A DNA stretch of 64,000 nt from Pedobacter sp. Leaf170 (GCF_920984665.1 NZ_CAKLBP010000002.1:1-64000), one strand, 5' to 3'; positions 18,101 through 28,065 are shown, counted from the stretch's first letter. Translations and numbers: made by a program. The notes: generated from the letters alone by a model not told the origin.

Positions 18101-18343
18101 TTGTGTTAGGTAGCCAATTGATGAGAACTCAATTGTACCTGTTTTTAAGGAAGTTTTTAAAGCATACTTTCCATCTGCTCCAGTAGTGGTACCAATATTG
18201 GTTCCTTTAATTTTTACACTTACTCCAGGTATTGGTTGCCCATCATCCTTTCCGGTAACTGTTCCTGTAATTGTTCTTTCCTGCCCAAAAGCGCTTATTG
18301 CGATTAAGAGCATTATGAACAAACTTTGTAGTCGTTTTTTCAT
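15200..18343 (-). CDS. SusC/RagA TonB-dependent transporter, pair 1
   Basis: A 1047-residue outer-membrane transporter that imports the ligand captured by its SusD partner with TonB energy. A signal peptide (1-20, cleavage after AFG) precedes a carboxypeptidase-regulatory-like beta domain (about 23-105, ITGTVTGKDDGQPIPGVSVKIKG). The TonB box region is DVVVTGYTTQSKRDVTGS, the plug includes KDAASSAIYGSRAANGVVVITTKKG, and the C-terminal barrel ends FGLNVGF with a terminal aromatic. The first codons match the other three susC genes except at AAACGACTA, where they read AAACTTCTA. A promoter is seen at 18375-18406. Confidence 0.96.
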   Translation of the reverse strand: MKKRLQSLFIMLLIAISAFGQERTITGTVTGKDDGQPIPGVSVKIKGTNIGTTTGADGKYALKTSLKTGTIEFSSIGYLTQSRSLASSSINIILDTDAKTLTDVVVTGYTTQSKRDVTGSIASVGAEKLKNQPIQSFEQALAGKAAGVNIIQPNGVLNNPPVFRVRGFNSISLSSYPLVIVDGIPVFTGDQSGNSAAGNALGDINPADIESIDILKDAASSAIYGSRAANGVVVITTKKGKQGNTRVNYEGWVGSTKAQNLTPLLNAAEYVQIKNEARTNIGLAPAFFLQTKSDGTQVDTDWYDYAYRTATSQNHALNFSGATEKTSYYVSLGYSKQEGFIQANSFDRKSGRVNLDHKLFKGVTIGTNFSYSNTFNKAPNTGSLPGQTFSTVGLGRLAIVLPPNVSPFNEDGSYNMNGSAVGLGANTIASNFPNAAVLVNEDYNTSESDRIIANVYASIQLAKGLTFKTTYGLDNLKIDNNSFVNRLQGDGVAYNGGATSNFVRNNRWNWANTLNYNNTFGDHSLGLLVGAEDQSTSSKGYGATRQNVIDPFIQVYQGAFGIITPAGLVQGDNTFRSYFANVNYDYKKRYYLTGSFRRDGYSGLSAGNKYGNFGGASAGWAISEENFYKDSGFSKVVSRIKLRGSYGEVGNINIGNYPALFLYSPGLYGADPALSFSQAGNPSLQWETSKKTDIGLSLEFLSGRFSLDVDYYHNDINNLVQFAPQAPSKGVPGNAITTNVGAMYNKGFEFTFNSKNINTDNFSWNTTLTFSTLKNEVTALGNNNADLFGATQLETANITRVGYPIGSIYTVKTDGVDPATGERIFINRNGERLRFSFQRATAARYQYLDGAKAGQNAPAIDAALDAQIIGPSIPKWFGGLDNNFRYKDFDLTLGLTFSGGNKIYYGSLAGLRDQRFWNNEKDVLNRWTTPGQVTDIPRLVYGDNTSNGSAFAQSQNVFSGNFLKVRNLALGYTLPQNFLSKYGISSVRVYAQSSNLWIISNYPGPDPEVSVNGNSTATGNSGNLAPGVDRNSVPSGRTFTFGLNVGF

Positions 18344-18374
18344 AAAGTTTAAGTTTAGTCTGATTAATTAAATC

Positions 18375-18406
18375 CTAATATAGAGGAAATTACAATGTAA
18401 TGCAAT
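18375..18406 (-). promoter_or_regulatory. Promoter of susC pair 1
   Basis: On the minus strand ATTG (18406-18403), 20 bases, then TATATTAG (18382-18375), ending 31 bases before the ATG. The CTCTATATT core also occurs upstream of the susC at 28021. Confidence 0.5.
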
Positions 18407-18511
18407 TATTACCCAAAAAATGTATAGTGTTTAAGTAGACTTAATTTTTATGTAAAACGATTTAGAGTGAATTAGAACTATTAAAAACTACAAGTGCCAA
18501 TTTTTTTTCAA

Positions 18512-18546
18512 AAAAAAAAGGAGGCAAAATTTGCCTCCTTTTTTTT
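18512..18546 (-). terminator. Terminator after susD pair 2
   Basis: Stem GGAGGCAAA/TTTGCCTCC extended by eight A-T pairs on each side, lying 12 bp after the susD stop at 18558. The run of A on the plus strand becomes the U tail of the minus-strand transcript. Confidence 0.9.
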
Positions 18547-18557
18547 GAAACTACTGT

Positions 18558-20066
18558 TTAAGGATTTTGATTACCAGGTCCGATTGCCGGATTTGAATCA
18601 ATTTCGGCTTGTGGAATAGCCCACTGCCATTCCGGTCCTCCGGCAGGAACTGATAAAACTCCTGATAAAGCAACTGTTGCATTACCACCATTTCTATCTA
18701 AAGGTGCATTCATTCTTTTTAAATCAAAAAATCTGAATCCTTCGCCCCATAGTTCAACCCTACGCTGAACTAAAATTTCGTTTAAAAGTGCTACACCAGT
18801 ATTTGTTGAAAGTACATAATTAGCGTCTCTATTTTTAGCCAATGTAAACAATACATTTTTAGCTGTCGCTTCTTCTGCAGTCGCACCGGCAATAGCTAAT
18901 CTTTGTCTTGCTTCTGCTTCAATTAAAAACATTTCTGCAACACGCATATTTACAACATCACCTACACTCGTTGTACCTGCAACAGCAAATTTTCTTTGTC
19001 TGTAACTTGCAGTTGCATTAGTAACTACACCAACTGGTAAAGAAAAAGCAGTGTTTGTTCCTGTTGGGTCCCATAAACCTTTACGAACATCTGTTGACGT
19101 AATTTGATTATACAATGCTGAATTGATTCGCTTAGGGTTAGTTCTGTTAGCTGTTGAGTTAAAAGTACCTAAGTAAGCAAAAAATGAATAAAAGTAAGTG
19201 GTTTGGTCTTCTTGCTGCTTACTTCCCCACATCCATTCCTGATTTGTATAACTATTAAAGCCAGATAAGTACTCAGCATTTGTCATTAAAGTTAAGCCAG
19301 TTCTAGCTTCCAAAGCATTTTGAGCCGCGATAGCCCATTTACCCTGCGTTAATGCTACTCTTGCTTTTATCCCTTTAGCAACATTGATGTTGAAATGTGA
19401 TTTATTTGGTCTAACGGTTGCGCCTGCAAAACTTGCAATAGCTGCATCCAAATCAGCGTTAATTTGTGCATAAACGGCTTCAACACTCGCCCTTGGTTTT
19501 CCTGGTTTTTCATCAACTTTAGAGGTATTTGAAATAGGCACGCCAGCCTGAGTGTTGTTTCCAGCAGCATCATATCGTTTACCAAAAACCTGAACCAAAA
19601 CAAAATGAGCCCATGCCCTGTAAGTTAGTGCCTCTCCTTTAATTGCCTTTTTATCAGCATCACTACCATCAGCAGCATCGATATTATCAATAATTAAGTT
19701 TGCATTAGTAATGATTCTATAATAAAATGTATAAATGAACGAGTTATTACCATTTGTAGCACTTCTGTGTGTAACCCACTTGTGAACACCGAAGGCAGTA
19801 GTACTTACTGTATTTACAATATCCTCACCCATATAATCAATATTTAGGTTCACGGCACCCTGTCCACCTTCCTCTTGTCTTGAATATTGAATGTATAATG
19901 AACGGTGAATTCCGTTCAAAGCAGCCATTGCATTTGTTGTTGTAGTAAAAACGGCATCACTAGATACTGCATCAGTTGGTGCAGTTACCAGATAGTCCTT
20001 TTTACACGCACCCATTGTCAGTGTAAAAACCGCCAACGGAAAAAGTATTTTATTTAAATTTTTCAT
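18558..20066 (-). CDS. SusD/RagB outer-membrane lipoprotein, pair 2
   Basis: A 502-residue SusD-type surface lipoprotein. The signal peptide ends in the lipobox MGAC, followed by KKDYLVTAPTDAVSSDAVF. TPR-like helices (ALTYRAWAHFVLVQVFGKRYD) and the C-terminal SusD block (RVAEMFLIEAEARQRL, LNEILVQRRVELWGEGFRFFDLKRM) are clear. It starts 11 bp after the stop of the SusC at 20078 and is followed by its own strong terminator, so the pair forms a closed two-gene unit. The substrate is unknown. Confidence 0.95.
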   Translation of the reverse strand: MKNLNKILFPLAVFTLTMGACKKDYLVTAPTDAVSSDAVFTTTTNAMAALNGIHRSLYIQYSRQEEGGQGAVNLNIDYMGEDIVNTVSTTAFGVHKWVTHRSATNGNNSFIYTFYYRIITNANLIIDNIDAADGSDADKKAIKGEALTYRAWAHFVLVQVFGKRYDAAGNNTQAGVPISNTSKVDEKPGKPRASVEAVYAQINADLDAAIASFAGATVRPNKSHFNINVAKGIKARVALTQGKWAIAAQNALEARTGLTLMTNAEYLSGFNSYTNQEWMWGSKQQEDQTTYFYSFFAYLGTFNSTANRTNPKRINSALYNQITSTDVRKGLWDPTGTNTAFSLPVGVVTNATASYRQRKFAVAGTTSVGDVVNMRVAEMFLIEAEARQRLAIAGATAEEATAKNVLFTLAKNRDANYVLSTNTGVALLNEILVQRRVELWGEGFRFFDLKRMNAPLDRNGGNATVALSGVLSVPAGGPEWQWAIPQAEIDSNPAIGPGNQNP

Positions 20067-20077
20067 GAGTTTTTGTT

Positions 20078-23000
20078 TTAAAATGACGCGTTAATACCAA
20101 AACTAAAAATGCGTGTTGGTGTATATGTATTACTATTAACACCAGTAAAACTTTCAGAGGTATCTAATCCTTTACGTTTAGATAAAAGGAATAAATTCTC
20201 GCCTGATGCGTAAACATTCGCTTTGCTTAATCCAATTTTACCTATAAATGTTTTTGGTAAATTATAACCCAATACTGCTGATCTCATGTTTAAATAAGAT
20301 GCATCAATAAGAAATCTGGTCGATGTTGCATTATTGAAAGTAGAACGACCTATATCCAATCTAGGTACATCTGTTACGTCGCCAATTTGTTTCCATGAAT
20401 TTAACGCATCTACGTGTAAAGAGCCTCCGTAACCAGCATATGACATTAATGATTGGTATGTTGAATCATAAAATTTACCGCCAACCTGATAGTTCATTAT
20501 TACAGATAGAGAGAATGCCTTATATGTAAAGCTGTTGGTAAAACTACCAAAATAGCTTGGCAATGCAGCGCCTGAGTAAGCATATAGCGCATTATTTGAG
20601 TTTATTGTATAACTCTGACCGTTTACTGTTCTGGTATCGGCAGCTGCACTCGGGTTAAGAGGATTGATCAAATAAAGTGAAGCTCCGTCTGTTGGATCAA
20701 CACCAGCCCATTGACGTAACCAAAATTCATATCTCGAATAACCCACTGACAATTGCTTAGTTCCATCAATAATCGTTGGTGTTTCATCAGGCATTTTAGT
20801 AATTCTGTTTTTTACTTTTGACCAGTTGATATCTAATGCCCATTTAAAATCATCTGTTTTAATTACATCACCACCAATGTTAATCTCTAAACCTCTGTTC
20901 CACATTTTACCGATGTTCTTTTGGAATGTACCAGTACCGCTACCAATCCCTAAACCTGAAGATAATGGAAGGGGAACATTGAATAATAAATCGCTTGATT
21001 GTTTGCTAAAAACTTCAAAAGTACCATGCAATCTGTTTTTAAATAAACCAAATTCTAGCGCAGCATCGATTTGAGTTTGAGTTTCCCAAGTAATATTTGG
21101 GTTTGCAAGGCTTTGTAATAAAATACCTGGTTCAGCAGAGTTATTGTAATCCAACGAATATAATGATCTTTCAAGATTTAAACCCGGTAAGCCATCATTA
21201 CCTAATGAACCATAAGATGTTCTTAGTTTTAAATAATTAACCCAACTTACAGGTTTTAAGAAATTTTCTTCACTGATAATCCAGCCAGCACTACCCGAAT
21301 AGAAATTACCCCATCTTAAACCAGGACCCCATTTAGAAGAACCATCACGACGGAATGAACCAGAAAGAAAATATTTCGAATCGTAATCATAATTTACTCT
21401 AGTAAATACGGCTTCCTTACGATAATCATTTAAATATGAGTTTAAATCACTTGTTGTTGCAAAATTTATTAACTCGCTGTTACCATCTAAAATTTGAGTA
21501 TTACGAGCACCAGTTAAATACTTGTAAGCATAATCATAGTTATTATGTGCTAACAAAACATCGAATGTGCTTTTACCTACTTTTTTGTTATATGTTAATA
21601 ATTGCTCAATGGTGTATGTTGTAGTTGTAGTAGAAGTATTTCTTGCTCTACCATTAGGAGCACCATCACCAACGATTTTGTTTTGATAATCAGCAAAGCT
21701 GTAGTTAGTAATATCAACACCTAAATTAGCTCTTAACTTGAAATCCTTAAGAAAAGAAACTTCACCGTAAGTTCTTGCACCCAATACGTTTCTCTTAATT
21801 TGAGTTGAATTTAATAGTGTTTCTTGCAAAATATGTCTACCTGCGTAAGCTCCTGAAGGACGATTTGGAATACCTAAAACAGTTAACAAATTACCTGTAT
21901 CATAAATACGTCCACCTTTAGCATCCAACAAAAACTCACCTGTTGTTTGGTTATGCGCATATAACGGATAAATTGGCCCTATATAACGAGAAAAATTAAA
22001 TGGATTTACAATACTGCCACTTCCATCAGCATCTGCCTGATTAGATTTAGTAATATTAGCGGTTATGTTTAATCCCGTTTTAAACCAACTCATTGGTCTT
22101 GAATTAATTGTTACACGACCATTAATTCTATTAAAATCTGATCTGACGATATAGCCTTTTTCGGTTAAGTAACCTAAGGATGCATAAAAATCAGATTTCT
22201 CAGTTGCGCCACTGTAAGATAATGAATAATCACCTCTTGTGCCTGTTCTCAATAACGGCGATCTCCAGTCTAAATCATCACCATAAAGTAATGAAGCATT
22301 TGGATTAATTAACCCATCATTACCAACTATTGCATTATCGGCAACATTAAATGGATTGTTTAGTAATAGCCCTTTGATATCATTTGTTGCTCTGGTATTT
22401 GCTGTTGCTAACGGAATTCCGGTGCCTGTTACCGGGTAAACTAAGCTATTACGATAAGCTTGCCACGCTAATGGATAATATTGATAAGCATCAACCGTTT
22501 CATACTCCGGAATACCACGTGAAGTTACACCTTGAATAACTCTAAAATCCAATTGTTCTTTACCTTTTCTTCCTTTTTTGGTAGTGATTAACACAACACC
22601 ATTACCGGCGCTTGAACCGTATAAAGCAGAAGAAGCAGCATCCTTCAATACAGAAATACTTTCCACATCATCTGCACTGATGTTACTTATATTTCCAGAA
22701 TACTGAATACCATCCACGATATATAATGGATCGTTTGATGCAGAGATTGAGCCAAAGCCCCTGATTCTAATGGTTGGTCCAGAACCTGGTTGGCCACTAC
22801 CTGCATTTAATTGAACACCCGGAGCAGCACCTGCTAGTGCACTATTGATGTTTGTAATTGGTCTCTCAGCGATTTTTTCACCTCCAACTGTAGAAACCGA
22901 ACCTGTGTTTTTACCTTTAGTTGTTGTTCCATAAGCAACGTTAATAACAACATCCTGAAGATTCGTTGCGTCGCCATCAAGGCTTACATTTGAAATGTTA

Positions 23001-23263
23001 GATGAAGTTAAAGCTACAGTTTTAGTAACATAACCAATAAAAGTAAATTGAAGGCTTTTTGTAGATGATGAAATTCTTAAAGAATATTTACCATCATTTC
23101 CAGTTACGGCACCAGTTTGGGCGCCAACTGCTTTTACACTAACTCCCGGGATTGGATTTCCATCCTCTGTTGACGTTACTGTACCAGTAATCGTTCGGTC
23201 TTGAGCCATTGCATTAAATGCAACAAACAAAAGCACGAACAAACTTTGTAGAAGTTTTTTCAT
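20078..23263 (-). CDS. SusC/RagA TonB-dependent transporter, pair 2
   Basis: A 1061-residue SusC-type transporter with signal peptide (cleavage after AMA), regulatory-like domain (ITGTVTSTEDGNPIPGVSVKA), plug (KDAASSALYGSSAGNGVVLITTKKG) and barrel ending FSFGINASF. The TonB box region reads DVVINVAYGTTTKGKNTGS instead of the usual DVVVTGYG type seen in pairs 1 and 3, a variant that may affect TonB contact. Its first nine codons are identical to those of the susC genes at 28021 and 33746. A TATATTGT -7-like box lies at 23295-23302, but no convincing -33 element is seen. Confidence 0.95.
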   Translation of the reverse strand: MKKLLQSLFVLLFVAFNAMAQDRTITGTVTSTEDGNPIPGVSVKAVGAQTGAVTGNDGKYSLRISSSTKSLQFTFIGYVTKTVALTSSNISNVSLDGDATNLQDVVINVAYGTTTKGKNTGSVSTVGGEKIAERPITNINSALAGAAPGVQLNAGSGQPGSGPTIRIRGFGSISASNDPLYIVDGIQYSGNISNISADDVESISVLKDAASSALYGSSAGNGVVLITTKKGRKGKEQLDFRVIQGVTSRGIPEYETVDAYQYYPLAWQAYRNSLVYPVTGTGIPLATANTRATNDIKGLLLNNPFNVADNAIVGNDGLINPNASLLYGDDLDWRSPLLRTGTRGDYSLSYSGATEKSDFYASLGYLTEKGYIVRSDFNRINGRVTINSRPMSWFKTGLNITANITKSNQADADGSGSIVNPFNFSRYIGPIYPLYAHNQTTGEFLLDAKGGRIYDTGNLLTVLGIPNRPSGAYAGRHILQETLLNSTQIKRNVLGARTYGEVSFLKDFKLRANLGVDITNYSFADYQNKIVGDGAPNGRARNTSTTTTTYTIEQLLTYNKKVGKSTFDVLLAHNNYDYAYKYLTGARNTQILDGNSELINFATTSDLNSYLNDYRKEAVFTRVNYDYDSKYFLSGSFRRDGSSKWGPGLRWGNFYSGSAGWIISEENFLKPVSWVNYLKLRTSYGSLGNDGLPGLNLERSLYSLDYNNSAEPGILLQSLANPNITWETQTQIDAALEFGLFKNRLHGTFEVFSKQSSDLLFNVPLPLSSGLGIGSGTGTFQKNIGKMWNRGLEINIGGDVIKTDDFKWALDINWSKVKNRITKMPDETPTIIDGTKQLSVGYSRYEFWLRQWAGVDPTDGASLYLINPLNPSAAADTRTVNGQSYTINSNNALYAYSGAALPSYFGSFTNSFTYKAFSLSVIMNYQVGGKFYDSTYQSLMSYAGYGGSLHVDALNSWKQIGDVTDVPRLDIGRSTFNNATSTRFLIDASYLNMRSAVLGYNLPKTFIGKIGLSKANVYASGENLFLLSKRKGLDTSESFTGVNSNTYTPTRIFSFGINASF

Positions 23264-23450
23264 GAAATTTAAATTAGTTGTTTGATTTTGGGCGACAATA
23301 TAAGGATAATATTGCCCTCAGAAGGTTTTTAATTGTAAAAAAGTGATTTTAGCATATAGTAACCACTAAAATATAATTTTAGTGTAATTCTAGAAATTAA
23401 TTACGGATAAAATAGACAGTATTCTAATTAGTTTATTGTTATAATATTCA

Positions 23451-23492
23451 TTAACAAAAAATGGAGCAATTAATTGCTCCATTTTTTGTTAA
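23451..23492 (-). terminator. Terminator after susD pair 3
   Basis: A perfect 20-bp inverted repeat (23451-23470 with 23473-23492) centred on AATTAATT, with core TGGAGCAAT and a run of six A or T on each arm. It lies 39 bp after the susD stop at 23532. Confidence 0.88.
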
Positions 23493-23531
23493 TTATAGGC
23501 TAAATAAATGGCCCAATATTTATCCTCTAAA

Positions 23532-25010
23532 TTACCATCCTGGGTTTTGAACGATATTTGGATTTAGAATTAAATCATTTGTAGGGAATCCCCAAACAAA
23601 CTTAGGATCTGTTGCAGAGATAGTTAGACCAGTAAAACCAGTTCCTTGTACAACAGCGCCGGCTACCTGAGCAGCACCTCTGGTAAAACCTAGACCCCAA
23701 CGTTTTAAGTCCCAAAGATGAAAACCATCGAAATTTAATTCACGTGTGCGCTCTGCCCTAACTTCTGTTGTTAATGCAGCTCCAGTAAGACCAGACAAAG
23801 CGCCTAAGCCACGAGCTGTACGTAATCCGTTCAATGCCGTTAAGGCATCAGAAGCATTAAGATTTGAAGCGGCTTCAGCAGCAATCGTGTAAACTTCCCC
23901 AATACGGAAGACCTTATTGGCATTTTGATAGTTTGTAAATGTAGTAGTAAATAAACCCGGATTACCTGGAAACTTATTAACTAACCACACATTGTTATAT
24001 CTAACGCCCTGAATTTGAATTAACTTTTGTTCAAAATACACATTCTTGCGTAAATCTGCAGCATCATAACTATCAACGACAGGCTGAGTTGGAATAAAAT
24101 CTGGTTGGAAGAAACCACCAGCTCCATTTAAGCCTAAATAAATTGCATTAGTATTAACTGTTTCAGTAAGGGTTGCATTAATACGCATAATATCTTCCTG
24201 AGTTGCATCAGTTGCCCAATAAGATTTTAAACCAGCAGCTGTGTTGTAAAGTGGATATCTGCCAGATGTTATCAAGGTATTTGCGGCAGCATAAGCACCA
24301 GCCCAATCTTGAATAGCAAGTTTAACTCTAGCCTCAAAAGCCAAAACAGCATCAGGAGTAAAATATCTTGCCCCTCTTACGTTTGCTCTTTTGTTCAAGC
24401 TTTTCGCAATCGCTAAATCTGACAATATAAGATCATAAACAGCTTTTAAGCTTGCTCTTGCTGGTTTAGCGTTCAAATCAAATTCTGTAACTAATGGAAC
24501 ACCTAAATCATTAGCTGCAGTTGCTGGATTATATGCTTTTGCAAATCTACTAGCTAATTCATGATAATAATAAGCTCTCATCATACGTGCGTCTGCTTTA
24601 TACGTATTCAAGCTATCTGTTTGTGCGCCTGCAGTTGCCTGAATTTGCTCAAAACCTTTTATCATTACATTTATATTTGATAGACCACTGTAATAAGATG
24701 CATAAACACCAGAGAAGTCATCAGCATTTAAAAAAGTACCCCAACGATGAAAAGAGCCATTTCTATTACCAAAATCACCGGATGCATTTAACTGATCTCC
24801 TTGAACCTCTTGCGGAATATTAAATGTTCCATATGTACGAGCCCTGAAGGCACTGTATAGGCCAGTATTCCAATATTTTGCATCTTGAACAGTATTGAAG
24901 CCTGTTGTAATATCAATAGCATCATACGGCTTTAAATCCAGCTTTTTACAAGAAGTAATAGCCGTTAAAATCATTGCCGCGCCAACTAATCCTAAAATTA
25001 TTTTTTTCAT
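23532..25010 (-). CDS. SusD/RagB outer-membrane lipoprotein, pair 3
   Basis: A 492-residue SusD-type lipoprotein. The signal peptide ends in lipobox ITSC, followed by KKLDLKPYDAIDITTGFNTVQDAKYWNTGLYS. Helical TPR-like region DARMMRAYYYHELASRFAKAY and the C-terminal block RIGEVYTIAAEAASNL and ERTRELNFDGFHLWDLKRWG confirm the family. It starts 35 bp after its SusC partner, a wider gap than the 11-12 bp in the other pairs. It ends before the perfect hairpin at 23451-23492. Confidence 0.95.
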   Translation of the reverse strand: MKKIILGLVGAAMILTAITSCKKLDLKPYDAIDITTGFNTVQDAKYWNTGLYSAFRARTYGTFNIPQEVQGDQLNASGDFGNRNGSFHRWGTFLNADDFSGVYASYYSGLSNINVMIKGFEQIQATAGAQTDSLNTYKADARMMRAYYYHELASRFAKAYNPATAANDLGVPLVTEFDLNAKPARASLKAVYDLILSDLAIAKSLNKRANVRGARYFTPDAVLAFEARVKLAIQDWAGAYAAANTLITSGRYPLYNTAAGLKSYWATDATQEDIMRINATLTETVNTNAIYLGLNGAGGFFQPDFIPTQPVVDSYDAADLRKNVYFEQKLIQIQGVRYNNVWLVNKFPGNPGLFTTTFTNYQNANKVFRIGEVYTIAAEAASNLNASDALTALNGLRTARGLGALSGLTGAALTTEVRAERTRELNFDGFHLWDLKRWGLGFTRGAAQVAGAVVQGTGFTGLTISATDPKFVWGFPTNDLILNPNIVQNPGW

Positions 25011-25045
25011 AACTTTATTTATCTTAAAGTATATTTCTTTATTTA

Positions 25046-28021
25046 TTAAAACGTCAATTGTAAACCAAAACCAACTTGCCTTGTATTAGGATAAGCACCT
25101 AGAGTTACGTTTGTATCAATCTCCGGATCTGGACCTGTATATTCTGTAAAAGTTAATAAGTTACGAGCAAGAAAGAAAAGTTTTGCGCCTTTAAGAGCTT
25201 TAGTTTTATCTAAAATCGATTTTGGCAAGTTGTAACCAAATTGCAAATTTTTCAATCTAATGAATGAAGCATCTTCGATCAATCTGCTGTCGAACTGAGT
25301 AAACTGTTGTGTTAAGTTAGGAAAGGTTGCATTTTGTCCCGGCGTTTTCCAATAGTCCAATACTGTTGTAGATTGGTTAAATCCAGGGAATGATGTTGGA
25401 TTTTCAAAGAAATATCTATCATTATTGATCATATATTTACCTTTTGAATATGTGAAATCGACATTCAGATAAAAACCTTCATAGCCTGATGCAAATCCAA
25501 AACCACCATTTAACCAAGCATAACGCTGAATACCAGTATTCTGTTGTAAGCCAGCTGCAGAAAAACTACTGGTTACAGCATTAGGATCAGTTCTAGTAAC
25601 TATACTTGCATCACCTGCATTAGGCACATACCATTGAGGTAAGCCATTTGCTGAGTTTACACCTGCCCACATTGGATAAACATAAGAAACAGGTTCACCA
25701 ATTGCCCATAATACACCCGTTCCAGGATTCACGTAAAAGTTTTTACCTTGAAACAAATCAGTAATTTTATTTCTGTTCATATTACCATTGATGTATGGTG
25801 TTATGAAGGCTCTGTGCTCATCATTCGTGTAAACATCAAAATCTAATGTAATATCTACACCTTTGTTTTGAATAGCACCAACATTGGTTCTAACTAAAGA
25901 ATAACCAGTTGTAAATACCTGAGGCACATTGATTAATTGGTTGCTAGTTTCACGATAATAAAATTCTACATCCAATCTAATGCGATTTAAGAACGATGCT
26001 TTGAATCCAGCACTTGTTTTTTGTTGTCTTTCCCATCCTAAATCTGGATTACCTGGAGCGCTTTGAATTACGCCTGGCAAACCATTATAGTTTGAACTTC
26101 CAGCAGCGGTAGCTAAACTTTCATAATTACCAATTGCAGAGTTACCACTTGTACCAGTACTGGCTCTAACAGTAAGGTCATTTAACCAGCTAAGGTCTCT
26201 CAAGAAATTTTCTTGTTTAGCTCTCCACATACCACCAACAGACCAAAAAGTTGCAGATTGTTTGTTTGCACCAAAACGAGACGACTTATCTTCACGGATT
26301 GAAGCATCTAAGAAATATTTACTACTAAAGTTATATTCTAAACGACCGAATAAAGATTTAAATGAATATTCAGACTTGAATGAACTCACTCCTCTATTAG
26401 AAGCATCACCGTTTTGAAGGATAAATAAGCCATCATTTGCCAATCTGCTTGTATTTGCACCAAAGTCCTGAGTAATACCATCTACATATTCCTGACCACC
26501 TAAAACAGTAAAATTGTGCCTATCCAACGAGAATCTATATTCAATAGTATTGGTTACTGTTTTATTCAACCTTCTTGAATAGGATTCAGATAATGTTCCA
26601 GCACCAGGAAAACGAACATCTGATGCCAATCTTGCACTAGTTTCTCTATCAATATAACCATCAATACCACCTTGAGATTTAATGGTTAAGTTTTTAAATG
26701 GTGTAATTTCAACAAATCCAGTCGGATTAAACGTTAATCTGTTTCTATTAAATGGTGTATTATCAGCGATGTATCTAGGGCTATATCTACCCCATCCTGG
26801 TATAATTGTACCATAATATTCGTTTCCATTTGCATCATATGGCGAAAACCATGGCTGAGCTAATAAAGCCAATGGGCCGTTAGTATCATTACCAGCTAAT
26901 CCATTAGTTTCGGTATTTGATGTACCTGCAGCCAGGTTCAACCCAATTTTAATATACGGATTTAGGGTTGATGTTAAGTTTGAACGAAGTGTATATCTAT
27001 CAAAGCCAGAACGAAATCTGTTACCTTCCCCTTCAAAGAAACTACCAGAAAGGTAATAAGCAGTTTTACCACCACCACCAGAAACGGTTACATCTGTTTG
27101 ATATGTTGGCACGTCTTTTTTATAATAATAGTCATACCATTTCGTATCATTTGGATACTGCGCTAATAATGCCGCAGTTGCCGCAGGGGTTCTTAAACCT
27201 TGCTCAATTTGTAACTGACTTAACTGTGCAGTGTTTAGCATGCTTCGATAAAATTTATCACTAGCAGGATTAGCTACAGAATATTGTCCTAAAACAGAAA
27301 TCGTAGCATCAGTAGCTACTTTACCCCTTTTGGTACTTACGTAAACTACACCATTTGCTGCACGAGCCCCATAAATAGATGTTGAAGACGCATCTTTTAA
27401 TACAGAAACTGTCTCAATATCATTTGGGTTCATGTTGGTAATTGTAGTTTCATCAACTTGGATACCATCTAATAAAAATAATGGTGCATTACTTGCACCT
27501 AATGAACCAACACCATGTAATCTTAAAGAAGAAGTTGAAGAAGGCTCACCAGATGAGGTGAAGACAGTTAGACCTGCGACTTTACCTTGCATAGCATCGA
27601 GGGCATTAGCAACTGGTTTATTTTCAACAGTTTTAGCGCTAACAGTTGCAACTGATCCAACTGTACCTGATAATCTCCTCCCTGATCCATAACCTGTTAC
27701 AACAACTTCATCTAAAACTCTGTTATCATTTTCTAACACAGCATTTAGTGTATTACTACCAGCAGATAATGCCTTTGTAACGGTGTTATAACCAATAGAT
27801 GAGAAGTCAAATTGAGCAGCGCCAGATGGAGCTTTAATTGTATACTGACCATTTGCATTTGTAGTCGTACCAACATTTGAGTTCTTAATTCGTACAGTGG
27901 CACCTGGAATTGGTAATCCATCTTCCTTTGCAGTAACCGTACCAGTGATTGTTCGTTCCTGAGCAAACGCAGAAACTGCGAATAGCATCAACACGAACAA
28001 ACTTTGTAGAAGTTTTTTCAT
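25046..28021 (-). CDS. SusC/RagA TonB-dependent transporter, pair 3
   Basis: A 991-residue SusC-type transporter, the shortest of the four. It has a signal peptide (cleavage after AFA), a regulatory-like domain (ITGTVTAKEDGLPIPGATVRIK), TonB box region DEVVVTGYGSGRRLSGTVGS, plug (KDASSTSIYGARAANGVVYVSTKRG) and a barrel ending VGFGLQLTF. A promoter with good spacing is at 28066-28098. The start codon context and first nine codons are identical to the susC genes at 23263 and 33746. Ligand unknown. Confidence 0.95.
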   Translation of the reverse strand: MKKLLQSLFVLMLFAVSAFAQERTITGTVTAKEDGLPIPGATVRIKNSNVGTTTNANGQYTIKAPSGAAQFDFSSIGYNTVTKALSAGSNTLNAVLENDNRVLDEVVVTGYGSGRRLSGTVGSVATVSAKTVENKPVANALDAMQGKVAGLTVFTSSGEPSSTSSLRLHGVGSLGASNAPLFLLDGIQVDETTITNMNPNDIETVSVLKDASSTSIYGARAANGVVYVSTKRGKVATDATISVLGQYSVANPASDKFYRSMLNTAQLSQLQIEQGLRTPAATAALLAQYPNDTKWYDYYYKKDVPTYQTDVTVSGGGGKTAYYLSGSFFEGEGNRFRSGFDRYTLRSNLTSTLNPYIKIGLNLAAGTSNTETNGLAGNDTNGPLALLAQPWFSPYDANGNEYYGTIIPGWGRYSPRYIADNTPFNRNRLTFNPTGFVEITPFKNLTIKSQGGIDGYIDRETSARLASDVRFPGAGTLSESYSRRLNKTVTNTIEYRFSLDRHNFTVLGGQEYVDGITQDFGANTSRLANDGLFILQNGDASNRGVSSFKSEYSFKSLFGRLEYNFSSKYFLDASIREDKSSRFGANKQSATFWSVGGMWRAKQENFLRDLSWLNDLTVRASTGTSGNSAIGNYESLATAAGSSNYNGLPGVIQSAPGNPDLGWERQQKTSAGFKASFLNRIRLDVEFYYRETSNQLINVPQVFTTGYSLVRTNVGAIQNKGVDITLDFDVYTNDEHRAFITPYINGNMNRNKITDLFQGKNFYVNPGTGVLWAIGEPVSYVYPMWAGVNSANGLPQWYVPNAGDASIVTRTDPNAVTSSFSAAGLQQNTGIQRYAWLNGGFGFASGYEGFYLNVDFTYSKGKYMINNDRYFFENPTSFPGFNQSTTVLDYWKTPGQNATFPNLTQQFTQFDSRLIEDASFIRLKNLQFGYNLPKSILDKTKALKGAKLFFLARNLLTFTEYTGPDPEIDTNVTLGAYPNTRQVGFGLQLTF

Positions 28022-28065
28022 GAAATTTTAGTTAGTTAAATATTAATTAGTTCAATTTTGAATTC

